NCBI GenBank assembly: GCA_003248755.1
Contig: QFQW01000060.1
Coordinates: 1-22,343, forward strand
DNA length: 22,343 bases
DNA from: Chryseobacterium sp.
GTDB taxonomy: Bacteria; Bacteroidota; Bacteroidia; Flavobacteriales; Weeksellaceae
Reading direction: 5' to 3'
The position numbers and the translations under genes were made by a program. This document shows, in pieces, positions 15,610 through 22,186 of this stretch. Position 1 is the stretch's first letter. Each line of letters starts with the position of its first letter. Below the pieces are notes generated by a model that was given only the letters and a program-made list of their open reading frames with translations, ran no database searches and had not been told where the DNA came from.

Positions 15610-16413
15610 TTATAAATATTTTCCAAGATTAAGTTCAACATCACCATAGGTTTGCAATCCTTGGTCTAACAATTTTTTAATTCTGGTTCTTGCTTCAGGC
15701 TCTGTTAATGATGCAAAGAAGGCTATCTGCGTTTCCATAATGTGTTCGTTTTTAGGAATAACTACCCTTTCGTTCATCGTTACTTTTATTTTTTTGATGA
15801 TTTTCAAATCAAAAGAATCGATTCTTTTGGCTAAATTTTCTACGAATGCATCCAGTTCATTATCGGGAAATGCTCGATTAATCCAACCGTAATCAGCGGC
15901 AGTTTGTGCATCATAATCGTCTCCACTCAAAATAATCTCCAATGCTCTGGCCTTTCCTGTTAAAAGATGGAGACGCTCCAACCCGCCACCGCCGGGAAAA
16001 GAACCGATTCCGATTTCGGGTTGAGCAAAAAATGCTTTTTCCTTGCTTGCAAAGCGCATATCGAAAGCCTGAATAAACTCGCTTCCTAAACCTCTCGCTC
16101 TTCCTCTGATAGACGCAATGCTTACAAACGGAGCCTGTTCAAGACGTTTTGCAACATCGGGCCAAGATTTTGAAAGTCCCGTTTTTCCCTCACCTTTAGG
16201 AAAATCAAAAATATTAACCAATTCTGCGTGAGCAACATAAAATTCTGGGTTGGAACTTTCAAAAACGACTACTTTTAAGTTTTCGTTGGCTTCCAATTCA
16301 TCCATTAATGTTCTTAACTGAACCGAAAATTCAGGGTCAAATACATTTACTGGAGGATGATTGATGGCTACTTTCCAATAGCTATCTGTAATTTTTTGCG
16401 TTGTAAAAATCAT
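15610..16413 (-). CDS. Enoyl-CoA hydratase/isomerase family protein
   Basis: The 267-residue crotonase-fold protein has NHPPVNVFDPEF near the N-terminus, the oxyanion segment IRGRARGLGSEF with Glu112, and QPEIGIGSFPGGGGLERL with Glu133; these two glutamates align with the catalytic pair of enoyl-CoA hydratase. The usual GGG of the oxyanion loop is GLG here, so hydratase activity is likely but the acyl substrate is open. It is the first gene of the leftward pair with the MdaB-like reductase. Upstream, toward the divergent HxlR 2, lie two copies of a GC-containing inverted repeat, so it is probably HxlR-controlled. Confidence 0.88.
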   Translation of the reverse strand: MIFTTQKITDSYWKVAINHPPVNVFDPEFSVQLRTLMDELEANENLKVVVFESSNPEFYVAHAELVNIFDFPKGEGKTGLSKSWPDVAKRLEQAPFVSIASIRGRARGLGSEFIQAFDMRFASKEKAFFAQPEIGIGSFPGGGGLERLHLLTGKARALEIILSGDDYDAQTAADYGWINRAFPDNELDAFVENLAKRIDSFDLKIIKKIKVTMNERVVIPKNEHIMETQIAFFASLTEPEARTRIKKLLDQGLQTYGDVELNLGKYL

Positions 16414-16494
16414 AGTAATTCTTTTTTAAAGTTTATTTGTAACTGGATAAAATCTTCTTCAAATTGACACGTGAGAAATATTTCATTATTTTTG

Positions 16495-16543
16495 CTTGCA
16501 AATTGAAAGTATAAAGATATAAATTAACTTGCAAAATGCAAGT
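16495..16543. promoter_or_regulatory. Two-copy operator of HxlR regulator 2
   Basis: A perfect inverted repeat ACTTGC-AAAAT-GCAAGT (16527-16543) ends 9 bp before the HxlR 2 start. A second copy, CTTGCAAATTGAAAGT (16495-16510), matches 14 of 16 positions and lies 33 bp away, about three helical turns. Both fall between the divergent HxlR 2 and enoyl-CoA hydratase genes. They look like autoregulatory and target sites of HxlR 2; binding is inferred. Confidence 0.7.
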
Positions 16544-16552
16544 AAAATATTT

Positions 16553-16966
16553 ATGGCAAAGAAAAATAGAAATTCTGGATGTCCGGTAAGTAACTCATTG
16601 GATATTTGGGGCGACAAATGGAGCTTGCTGATTGTGAGAGATTTGATGTATGCAAAACAATGTACATACGGTGATTTTTTGAAATCTGAAGAAAAAATAG
16701 CCACCAATATTTTGGCGACAAAACTGCAAATTTTAGAAACTGAAGAAATCATTTCCAAATCGCAACATCCTGAAAGTAAGGCAAAGTTTTTATATAAACT
16801 GACCGAAAAAGGCATTAGTTTGCTACCTGTTTTAATAGAGATTTATTTGTGGGGTGAACAATATTTTGAATTGTCTGAAAACCATAAAAAATTTCTACAG
16901 GATGTAAAAAAAGACAAAGAAGCATTTTTAAAAAGGGCTCAAGAAAATCTCAGAAAGTCACTTTAA
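16553..16966 (+). CDS. HxlR-family winged-helix regulator 2
   Basis: With the start at 16553 (MAKKNRNSG) the product has 137 residues. CPVSNSLDIWGDKWSLLIVRDL (Cys10) and TYGDFLKSEEKIATNILATKL are the HxlR winged-helix signatures; the wing contains KFLYKLTEKG. The conserved N-terminal Cys10 is placed like the sensing cysteine of YodB. An ATG eight codons upstream (16529) would start inside the operator and is rejected. It diverges from the enoyl-CoA hydratase/MdaB operon with a two-copy operator between, and is followed by AraC 5 after 49 bp. Repression relieved by quinones or other electrophiles is a reasonable model. Confidence 0.92.
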   Translation: MAKKNRNSGCPVSNSLDIWGDKWSLLIVRDLMYAKQCTYGDFLKSEEKIATNILATKLQILETEEIISKSQHPESKAKFLYKLTEKGISLLPVLIEIYLWGEQYFELSENHKKFLQDVKKDKEAFLKRAQENLRKSL

Positions 16967-17015
16967 TTATTTTTAAATCAATCACTAGAAATCAATTACT
17001 TAAATATTTTAGGCA

Positions 17016-17873
17016 ATGAATAATTCTGCAAATACTTTCGAATCGCACCACAAAAAATTAGGTTTAATTTCATTCAATTCCGAAACTTTGGATTTTGTGA
17101 ACGGAGAAACATTCAGACCTTACATTAAAGTTTTATTTGTTCCTGCAGGTTATTCGTTGACAGTAGATTTCAATGTTTATAAAACTGAAAATTCGGCGTT
17201 GTTTTTCATTAATACCAATCAACACCTTGATATTCAGTCAGGAAGTAGTGATGATGCTTTTTTGATTCATTACAACAGAGATTTTTACTGTATTCAGATT
17301 CACGATGAGGAAGTGGCTTGTGACGGGCTTTTATTCAATAATATTTTTGAAATTCCGAAAGTGGATTTACTGGAAGATGAATTGAAAACAGTATCGCAAT
17401 TATTCAAGCAAATCAATGATGAGCTTAATTTTCAAGACCGTTCGTCTGAGGAAATGATTAGAACCTATCTCAAACAAATTATTATTCGCGCTACAAGACA
17501 GTGGAAAAAACAAAATCTCCAAACTGAAGAGCTCAATCTCATCACTGCTGAACAGGATTTTTTCCGAAATTTCAGCCGTCTTGTAGATATTCATTACAAA
17601 GAAAAACACAGCGTCGCCGATTATGCAAACCTTCTGAATTTGGCTCCCAAAACGCTTTCCAATAAATTCCATAAACTCAATCTCGAAAATCCGAATGAGA
17701 TGATTAAAAACAGAATCATTCTGGAAGCCAAACGATTATTGCTTTACAGCGAATTGAGCATCAAAGAAATTGCCTATCAATTGGGTTATGAAGACCCTGC
17801 TTATTTCAACAGGATGTTTGCTCAAAAATCCGGAAAGACACCGGCCGTTTTCAGAAAAGAAATTAAAGCTTAA
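17016..17873 (+). CDS. AraC-family regulator 5
   Basis: The 285-residue protein has a cupin-like N-terminal half (LFVPAGYSLTVDFNVYKTEN; QSGSSDDAFLIHYNRDFYC) and a C-terminal AraC double HTH (YANLLNLAPKTLSNKFHKLN; IKEIAYQLGYEDPAYFNRMF; GKTPAVFRKE). It belongs to a different branch from the other four. It lies 49 bp after HxlR 2 and 112 bp before the esterase gene on the same strand, so it probably activates the esterase and may be co-transcribed with HxlR 2. Confidence 0.9.
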   Translation: MNNSANTFESHHKKLGLISFNSETLDFVNGETFRPYIKVLFVPAGYSLTVDFNVYKTENSALFFINTNQHLDIQSGSSDDAFLIHYNRDFYCIQIHDEEVACDGLLFNNIFEIPKVDLLEDELKTVSQLFKQINDELNFQDRSSEEMIRTYLKQIIIRATRQWKKQNLQTEELNLITAEQDFFRNFSRLVDIHYKEKHSVADYANLLNLAPKTLSNKFHKLNLENPNEMIKNRIILEAKRLLLYSELSIKEIAYQLGYEDPAYFNRMFAQKSGKTPAVFRKEIKA

Positions 17874-17951
17874 TTCAAATTTTTCCAACCAAAGGAAAAA
17901 AGTACAATTTTTATCGACTTTTTAATCTTTATTTAGATTAGCTAGGTGACA

Positions 17952-17959
17952 TACCTTTG
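17952..17959 (+). promoter_or_regulatory. -7 element of the HSL-type esterase promoter
   Basis: TACCTTTG fits TAnnTTTG exactly and lies 26 bp before the ATG at 17986. The -33 position has TTTA instead of TTTG, which would suit activation by the adjacent AraC 5, but no convincing paired half-sites were found. Confidence 0.5.
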
Positions 17960-17985
17960 TTCCATAACAATCTAAAATAAGGATT

Positions 17986-19029
17986 ATGAAAACAATCTAT
18001 TTAAAAGCATTAACATTAGGTTCATTAGCCATTTTCAATTCTAACATTATGGCACAGTCCAATCCAGCATCTCAAGACCCGAATATCGGCAGAGAAACCA
18101 GAGAATTCTTAAAAGCGTTAAACAGCGGCGACGGAAAACCATTGGAAACCTTAGCTCCAAAAGATGCAAGAATGGTTTTGGTAGGCGCACAAAAATCTGT
18201 AAACTTCGATTATTCTGATATCGAAGAATTCGAGAGAACTATTACACAAGACGGACAAACCGTAAAAGTCCACATTGTAAAACCAAAAGGTGCAAAAGCG
18301 GGACTACCTGTGTTTATGTTCTTTCACGGTGGCGGATGGGTTTTAGGAGATTATCCTACACACAAGAGATTGGTTCGTGATTTGGTTGTAAACAGTGGTA
18401 CAGTTGCAGTTTTCCCAGATTATACACCATCTCCGGAAGCGAGATTTCCGATTGCCATCAATCAGGCTTACGCAGCAACAAAATGGGTTTCAGAAAACGG
18501 AAAAGAAATTGGCGTTGACGGCAGCAGACTTGCTGTTGCAGGAAATAGTGTCGGAGGTAATATGGCTGCGGTTGTAGCATTGATGGCGAAAGACAAAAAT
18601 GGGCCTAAGTTAAAACAACAAGTGCTTTTATGGCCGGTTACAGACTCCGATTTCAGCAGAGATTCTTATAAAAAGTATGCTCAGGAAAGATTTTTAACAA
18701 CCCCATTAATGAAATGGATGTGGGATAATTATTTGCCTGATTTAAAAGAACGCAACAACAAATATGCTTCACCACTGAAAGCTTCTTTGGAAGAATTGAA
18801 AGGTTTGCCACCAGCAATGGTTCAGGTTGCTGAAAATGATATTTTACACGACGAAGGTGTGGCTTACGGAAGAAAATTGGATGACGCAGGCGTTCCAACA
18901 ACCATCACAGAATACAAAGGTTTCATCCACGATTACGGAATGCTGAATCCGTTGGCTCATCTTCCAGCTGTTCAACAATCAGTTTTGGATGCGGCGACAG
19001 CTTTAAGAGGAGCTTTATTTGCAGAATAA
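17986..19029 (+). CDS. Exported alpha/beta hydrolase, HSL (GDXG) esterase family
   Basis: The 347-residue product starts with a Sec signal peptide (LKALTLGSLAIFNSNIMAQS), so it acts in the periplasm or outside. It has the oxyanion motif HGGG (114-117), nucleophile Ser188 in GNSVGG, acid Asp285 in AENDILHDEG and His315 in GFIHDYG, the full catalytic triad of the hormone-sensitive-lipase group. The nucleophile motif is GNSVGG rather than GDSAGG, a common variant. It should cleave short-chain or bulky esters. It is preceded by AraC 5 and ends in a strong terminator, the last gene of the redox/hydrolase block. Confidence 0.92.
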   Translation: MKTIYLKALTLGSLAIFNSNIMAQSNPASQDPNIGRETREFLKALNSGDGKPLETLAPKDARMVLVGAQKSVNFDYSDIEEFERTITQDGQTVKVHIVKPKGAKAGLPVFMFFHGGGWVLGDYPTHKRLVRDLVVNSGTVAVFPDYTPSPEARFPIAINQAYAATKWVSENGKEIGVDGSRLAVAGNSVGGNMAAVVALMAKDKNGPKLKQQVLLWPVTDSDFSRDSYKKYAQERFLTTPLMKWMWDNYLPDLKERNNKYASPLKASLEELKGLPPAMVQVAENDILHDEGVAYGRKLDDAGVPTTITEYKGFIHDYGMLNPLAHLPAVQQSVLDAATALRGALFAE

Positions 19030-19045
19030 TCTAAAATAATTCAAT

Positions 19046-19080
19046 AAAAACTCGAGTGAATATAACTAACTCGAGTTTTT
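19046..19080 (+). terminator. Strong terminator after the HSL esterase
   Basis: A perfect 12-bp stem AAAAACTCGAGT (19046-19057) / ACTCGAGTTTTT (19069-19080) with an 11-nt loop, followed by T, starts 17 bp after the stop. Confidence 0.9.
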
Positions 19081-19338
19081 TGTTGGTGGTTTGGTTAGGT
19101 ATGATACCTAGTCTAATTCACTCACTAATAATAAGGAAATAAAATTCAGATTTTTAACTTCGTAGATGAAAATGAAATAAGTAAATCAGGATGTTAAAAA
19201 CCACCTAACATTATCAATTTTTATATCTGTGTGCAAATATTTAGACAATCCTATCAAGTTGACAATAAAGTATTACTACTTTGCAAATAGCTAAATTGGG
19301 AGCTATATAATTAAAAGTTTACTTTCTAATAATATGAC
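19081..19338. other. Gene-free AT-rich stretch between the esterase and the IS1 transposase
   Basis: No coding region is supported. It contains a small inverted repeat ATAGCT (19287-19292) / AGCTAT (19301-19306) and the 8-mer GGTTAGGT (19093-19100) that recurs at 22195-22202. The right end of the IS1 element should lie here, but no sequence matching the left-end repeat was found. Confidence 0.5.
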
Positions 19339-19791
19339 CTAATTCAAATAATACAAACTCTTAGATACCTTATTTTCTTTAAGAGAAATTCCCAAAAAAT
19401 AAATCCGCAATATTGCGTCTGTATATTTATCTTTTTCGGCTTTATTAATACTCTTCCTTCCTAACCGTTTTATATGAGTTCGTAAATCAAGGAATTTCCT
19501 CTCAATATGATTTGTCTCTCTTCGTTTTGTACTGTGAAGATGCTTTGGAATTAATTTAGGATAGATATTCAAGCGGTCACTATATATCTTTTTGGGATTT
19601 GCATATAGTAAAGTATCTATAATACATTGCAATGTCTTAGTCGTTCTTCTGCCAACCGTATAGTCAATTACTTTCTTTGTCTCTCTACAATAAGCCGCAA
19701 CTACCCAACGTTCATTGGTTTTACTTTTATTATAGGTTTTTAATTCGTCTATTTCGATTGTAATATCCTTGGGAATAGGTGGCTTAACCAC
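19339..19791 (-). CDS. IS1 transposase catalytic part (InsB')
   Basis: This frame gives the IS1-type DDE domain: EIDEL for the first Asp, IYSDRLNIYPKLIP for the second, and HIERKFLDLRTHIKRLGRKS for the Glu followed by the basic region, aligned with TDGWPLYE and IERHNLNLRQHLARLGRKS of Escherichia coli InsB. The GTG at 19789-19791 is only the first possible start; the frame is open up to about 19829 without an ATG, so expression probably depends on -1 frameshifting from InsA. The catalytic residues look intact, so the transposase could be functional if the ends are. Confidence 0.85.
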   Translation of the reverse strand: MVKPPIPKDITIEIDELKTYNKSKTNERWVVAAYCRETKKVIDYTVGRRTTKTLQCIIDTLLYANPKKIYSDRLNIYPKLIPKHLHSTKRRETNHIERKFLDLRTHIKRLGRKSINKAEKDKYTDAILRIYFLGISLKENKVSKSLYYLN

Positions 19792-20057
19792 AGCTGAAGC
19801 TTTATTAATATCTTTTTGAGAACAGTCGTTTTACTGATGCTAAGTAATCTGCTAATGCTATTAATTCCAACCCCTTCCTTTATCAGTTGCTGAATGTTAT
19901 GATTAGTTCCCTTATGATATGCATTGTAAGAATAGTTCATAACGAACTTTTTTCTGCATCTTTTACACTGGTAGCGTTGTTTATTTTGTGATGTTATTCC
20001 TGCCTTGATGCAGTAACTGTAATTACAGTGAATACATTGATTCCGACGTTTATTCAT
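19749..20057 (-). CDS. IS1 regulator InsA
   Basis: With the start at 20057 (MNKRRNQ) the product has 102 residues. A zinc-finger pattern CIHC ... CKRC and RYQCKRCRKKFVMNYSYNAY followed by an HTH region GVGINSISRLLSISKTTVLKK align with InsA of IS1, which binds the IS ends and represses its promoter. The frame could start at 20150, but that extension has no family similarity. It overlaps the InsB' frame by 43 bp in the -1 register; C-AAA-AAG at 19818-19812, in the InsA frame, is the likely slippery site. Confidence 0.82.
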   Translation of the reverse strand: MNKRRNQCIHCNYSYCIKAGITSQNKQRYQCKRCRKKFVMNYSYNAYHKGTNHNIQQLIKEGVGINSISRLLSISKTTVLKKILIKLQLWLSHLFPRILQSK

Positions 20058-20079
20058 AATGTTTAAAGAAAAGTAACAA

Positions 20080-20100
20080 CTCCACATCTGCACCATCAGG
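20080..20100 (-). repeat. IS-end-like repeat, copy 1
   Basis: The minus strand contains GATGGTGCAGATGTGGAG, about 17 of 21 positions matching copy 2, and lies 22 bp upstream of the InsA start. The first two bases are CC rather than GG. Confidence 0.6.
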
Positions 20101-20154
20101 TACGATAAAGCATATGCTGGAATCGCTATTTTTGCTTTTTTAGTCGGCAAAAAT

Positions 20155-20186
20155 AAAAAACGACATATTATAATACATCGTTTTTT
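20155..20186 (-). terminator. Terminator upstream of InsA
   Basis: AAAAAACGA (20155-20163) and TCGTTTTTT (20178-20186) form a 9-bp stem with a 14-nt AT-rich loop and T-runs on both strands. It lies between the promoter at 20283 and InsA and would block outside transcription into the transposase. Confidence 0.65.
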
Positions 20187-20234
20187 TTATTTTATATCAA
20201 AATAGTATTGATTATCAATGAAGTTAAATAAAAA

Positions 20235-20255
20235 CTCCATATCTGAACCATTACC
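20235..20255 (-). repeat. IS-end-like repeat, copy 2 (probable IS left end)
   Basis: The minus strand reads GGTAATGGTTCAGATATGG and then AG. It begins with GGTnATG as IS1-type terminal repeats do. It lies 155 bp from copy 1 and 191 bp from copy 3. Confidence 0.65.
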
Positions 20256-20282
20256 GATTAAGAGTGTTTGTTTTTACTGACG

Positions 20283-20313
20283 CAAATATAGGTCTTTTTT
20301 TAGTTTTTGCAAA
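20283..20313 (-). promoter_or_regulatory. Strong Bacteroidota consensus promoter
   Basis: On the minus strand TTTG (20313-20310), 19 bp, TATATTTG (20290-20283): a perfect match in both elements and spacing. Transcription would start near 20277 and run through repeat copy 2 to the hairpin at 20186-20155, with no gene in between. Confidence 0.75.
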
Positions 20314-20425
20314 AAACCTTTGCTTTTTTACATTAAAATTTCATTAAAACACAGACTATCAAAGACAAAAATATTGAATTACTATTTTAAATAAAAGGAA
20401 TTGAGATTATCATAATTCCCCATAC

Positions 20426-20446
20426 TTCAATATCTGAACCTTTACC
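20426..20446 (-). repeat. IS-end-like repeat, copy 3
   Basis: The minus strand contains GGTAAAGGTTCAGATATTG, about 18 of 21 positions matching copy 2. It lies 57 bp after the HEPN gene. Confidence 0.6.
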
Positions 20447-20503
20447 TCTAGTATCCCGGTCAAACAAATCTAGTAAAGAAAAGAGCTCACAATTAGAAAG
20501 ATT

Positions 20504-21574
20504 TTAAGAAATTGTATCAACTACATGATGCTTTTCTTTTTTTCCAAGTTTTGTTAGAGATAGATAATTAATTATAAGTCTTTTATTTACCATCATTATT
20601 TGTAATTTTTTAATAGTTTCATCATCAGCTTTGTCTTCTTCCAAGTCATGCCATAAATTTTCAGTTATAAATGAGAAACCTGTATGCACAATTTTAGATC
20701 TGAAAGTATATAATTTCTTAAACTCCTTTTTCAAATCATCGCTTTCTCCTACAAAATTTAAAAGAAAGTCAGTATATCTTTTTGCAATTGAATATCTCGG
20801 TTGTCCGCATTCCTTACAGTTCTCTGGCTTAAAGTCTTTATAATAGAAATTCATTAGAGTTTCAATCGAAGTAAACGCTGAGAGAACACCTATAGTAGTT
20901 TCCAATTCAAGGTTCTTCATGCAAATATTCGAGTATTTTATACTTGTATCTATAATTTTTTTTTCTTCTACATTCAAATCAAAATAACCCTCTAAACCGT
21001 AATTAATTACGCTGGGAAATTTAATTGTGTCTAATACATTATAGTCATAATTGGGGTCATTAGAGAAATACTCATTATAATCAACCAGCGGGATGTCATT
21101 AAATTCTTTTGTAATATCAGTATTGAAATCATCAATAATACATTGATAATTAAAGCCCTTAAGAAAAAACAATTTATAAAGAAAATCAGAATGTTCAATA
21201 ATATTAATCTCATCATCTGTTTTATCAGAAGTGGCAGGAACTGTCCAAAAACCGTCATTGTTTTTATATCGAAAGAATAAATTTGTGCTGAACAGATTAA
21301 TCAAATCAATTAAGCGGTCTAGTTTAGTCATTGCAGTTGCTAAAAGATCATGACTTCCTTTTTTGAAAATGTCCCCAAGGTAAGAAAAGTCCTTTTTAGG
21401 TGACATCCATTCAGAATCTTCTATCTTAAATTCAATAATTATCGGATGATGTTTATATTTTTTTACCCTATCCAGATATTCGCTTTTTAACGGATAAATT
21501 TGGAATTCATCTTTATATCTAAAATATCCTTCAAATTTAGTTTTTGAAAAGATTATTGATTTGTAATACATCAT
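20504..21574 (-). CDS. HEPN-domain protein, possible ribonuclease
   Basis: A 356-residue protein with no recognised N-terminal domain. The C-terminal part (about residues 225-340) looks like an ApeA-type HEPN domain: helix LSAFTSIETLMNFYY, a linker with CKECGQPRY (Cys253, Cys256), SIAKRYTDFLLNFVG, then LYTFRSKIVHTG, which supplies the RxxxxH motif (Arg292, His297) typical of HEPN ribonucleases. In known cases such proteins cleave tRNA or other RNA in toxin-antitoxin or antiphage systems. Either of two adjacent ATG codons may be the start. The gene follows the unrecognised 149-residue gene by 97 bp on the same strand. High A+T content and IS neighbours suggest acquisition. Domain call is moderate; the function is inferred. 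Confidence 0.72.
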   Translation of the reverse strand: MMYYKSIIFSKTKFEGYFRYKDEFQIYPLKSEYLDRVKKYKHHPIIIEFKIEDSEWMSPKKDFSYLGDIFKKGSHDLLATAMTKLDRLIDLINLFSTNLFFRYKNNDGFWTVPATSDKTDDEINIIEHSDFLYKLFFLKGFNYQCIIDDFNTDITKEFNDIPLVDYNEYFSNDPNYDYNVLDTIKFPSVINYGLEGYFDLNVEEKKIIDTSIKYSNICMKNLELETTIGVLSAFTSIETLMNFYYKDFKPENCKECGQPRYSIAKRYTDFLLNFVGESDDLKKEFKKLYTFRSKIVHTGFSFITENLWHDLEEDKADDETIKKLQIMMVNKRLIINYLSLTKLGKKEKHHVVDTIS

Positions 21575-21671
21575 ATAACCAAATTATGAAAACTGTCTAA
21601 AAAAACAATTGAAAAAGAAAATTTTCAAAAGTATTATTCTGCTTTTTAAAATGTTATACTTAAAATAGTTT

Positions 21672-22121
21672 TTATTCTGACTTTCTTATTTCGGGTTCTT
21701 CGGGATAAGAAGTTAAAAGACTAATCATTTTTGGTAGAAACCATTCTCTACATATTTCTTCATACATCGAAGCTAAGTTGGTAAGTCTATGCCAGCAGAT
21801 AATAATTTTTTGTCTGGCAATCTCCCATACAAGATTATTTTTATCCATCAAATAGATTTTTAATTCAATAATTTCATCCTTAGCAAATGGTAAGACTGAC
21901 CATTCTTTGTGATCCCAAATATCTAATTCTTCAATTTGTTCAATAAAAAATAACACTTGAGATACAATACCTTCCGTTGTGGTTTGTCTTTTTTTTTCAA
22001 CTTCTTCTCTATATGTTATCACAGAAAAATCTTTAAATTCCAGTAAATGACCTATTTCATTTTTTTCAGAAAAAAATATTAGAAGAAAGCAAAAATAAGC
22101 AAAATGGTTAAGACCATTCAT
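21672..22121 (-). CDS. Hypothetical protein, 149 residues
   Basis: I do not recognise this protein. It is predicted mostly helical, rich in Glu, Ile and Trp (DIWDHKEWSVLPF, EIARQKIIICWHRL, EEICREWFLPKM), with a hydrophobic start (HFAYFCFLLIFF) that could be a membrane anchor or signal. The frame stays open for more than 20 codons upstream of the ATG, into sequence next to the truncated reductase, so the N-terminus may be chimeric or the start uncertain. It is upstream of the HEPN gene on the same strand and might be its partner or antitoxin, but nothing in the sequence shows this. Confidence 0.55.
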   Translation of the reverse strand: MNGLNHFAYFCFLLIFFSEKNEIGHLLEFKDFSVITYREEVEKKRQTTTEGIVSQVLFFIEQIEELDIWDHKEWSVLPFAKDEIIELKIYLMDKNNLVWEIARQKIIICWHRLTNLASMYEEICREWFLPKMISLLTSYPEEPEIRKSE

Positions 22122-22186
22122 ATACAGTAGTTTATAAAACGTGAGGGAAAATTTGGAAGTAGGTGTCCGACAGGTTTTGAGTTTAA

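Larger units (their letters stand above)
19339..20255 (-). mobile_element. IS1-family insertion sequence, right end not located
   Basis: The two overlapping leftward frames match InsA and InsB' of IS1. The left boundary is proposed at the repeat 20235-20255, which reads GGTAATGGTTCAGATATGG on the minus strand and begins like IS1-type ends (GGTnATG). The repeat at 20080-20100 is a less likely end because it starts CC. The element would extend below 19339, but no partner inverted repeat or target duplication was seen, so the extent given is minimal on that side and the element may be decayed. Confidence 0.6.
20058..20503. other. Gene-free region upstream of InsA
   Basis: No gene is supported. 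It holds three same-strand copies of a 21-bp repeat, a strong minus-strand promoter and a bidirectional-looking terminator, listed separately. An in-frame open stretch after the HEPN stop (20502-20389) has no recognisable product. Confidence 0.6.

Noticed and set aside
19229..19251. TGTGCAAATATTTAG as right terminal repeat of the IS
   Set aside because: It matches repeat copy 1 at only about 12 of 22 positions and has no flanking target duplication.
20058..20150. 31-codon extension of InsA
   Set aside because: It has no InsA similarity and passes through repeat copy 1 towards the terminator hairpin.
20389..20502. Open stretch in frame after the HEPN stop, as a readthrough or small protein
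   Set aside because: It has no start codon near its beginning and contains repeat copy 3; the open frame is short enough to be chance.
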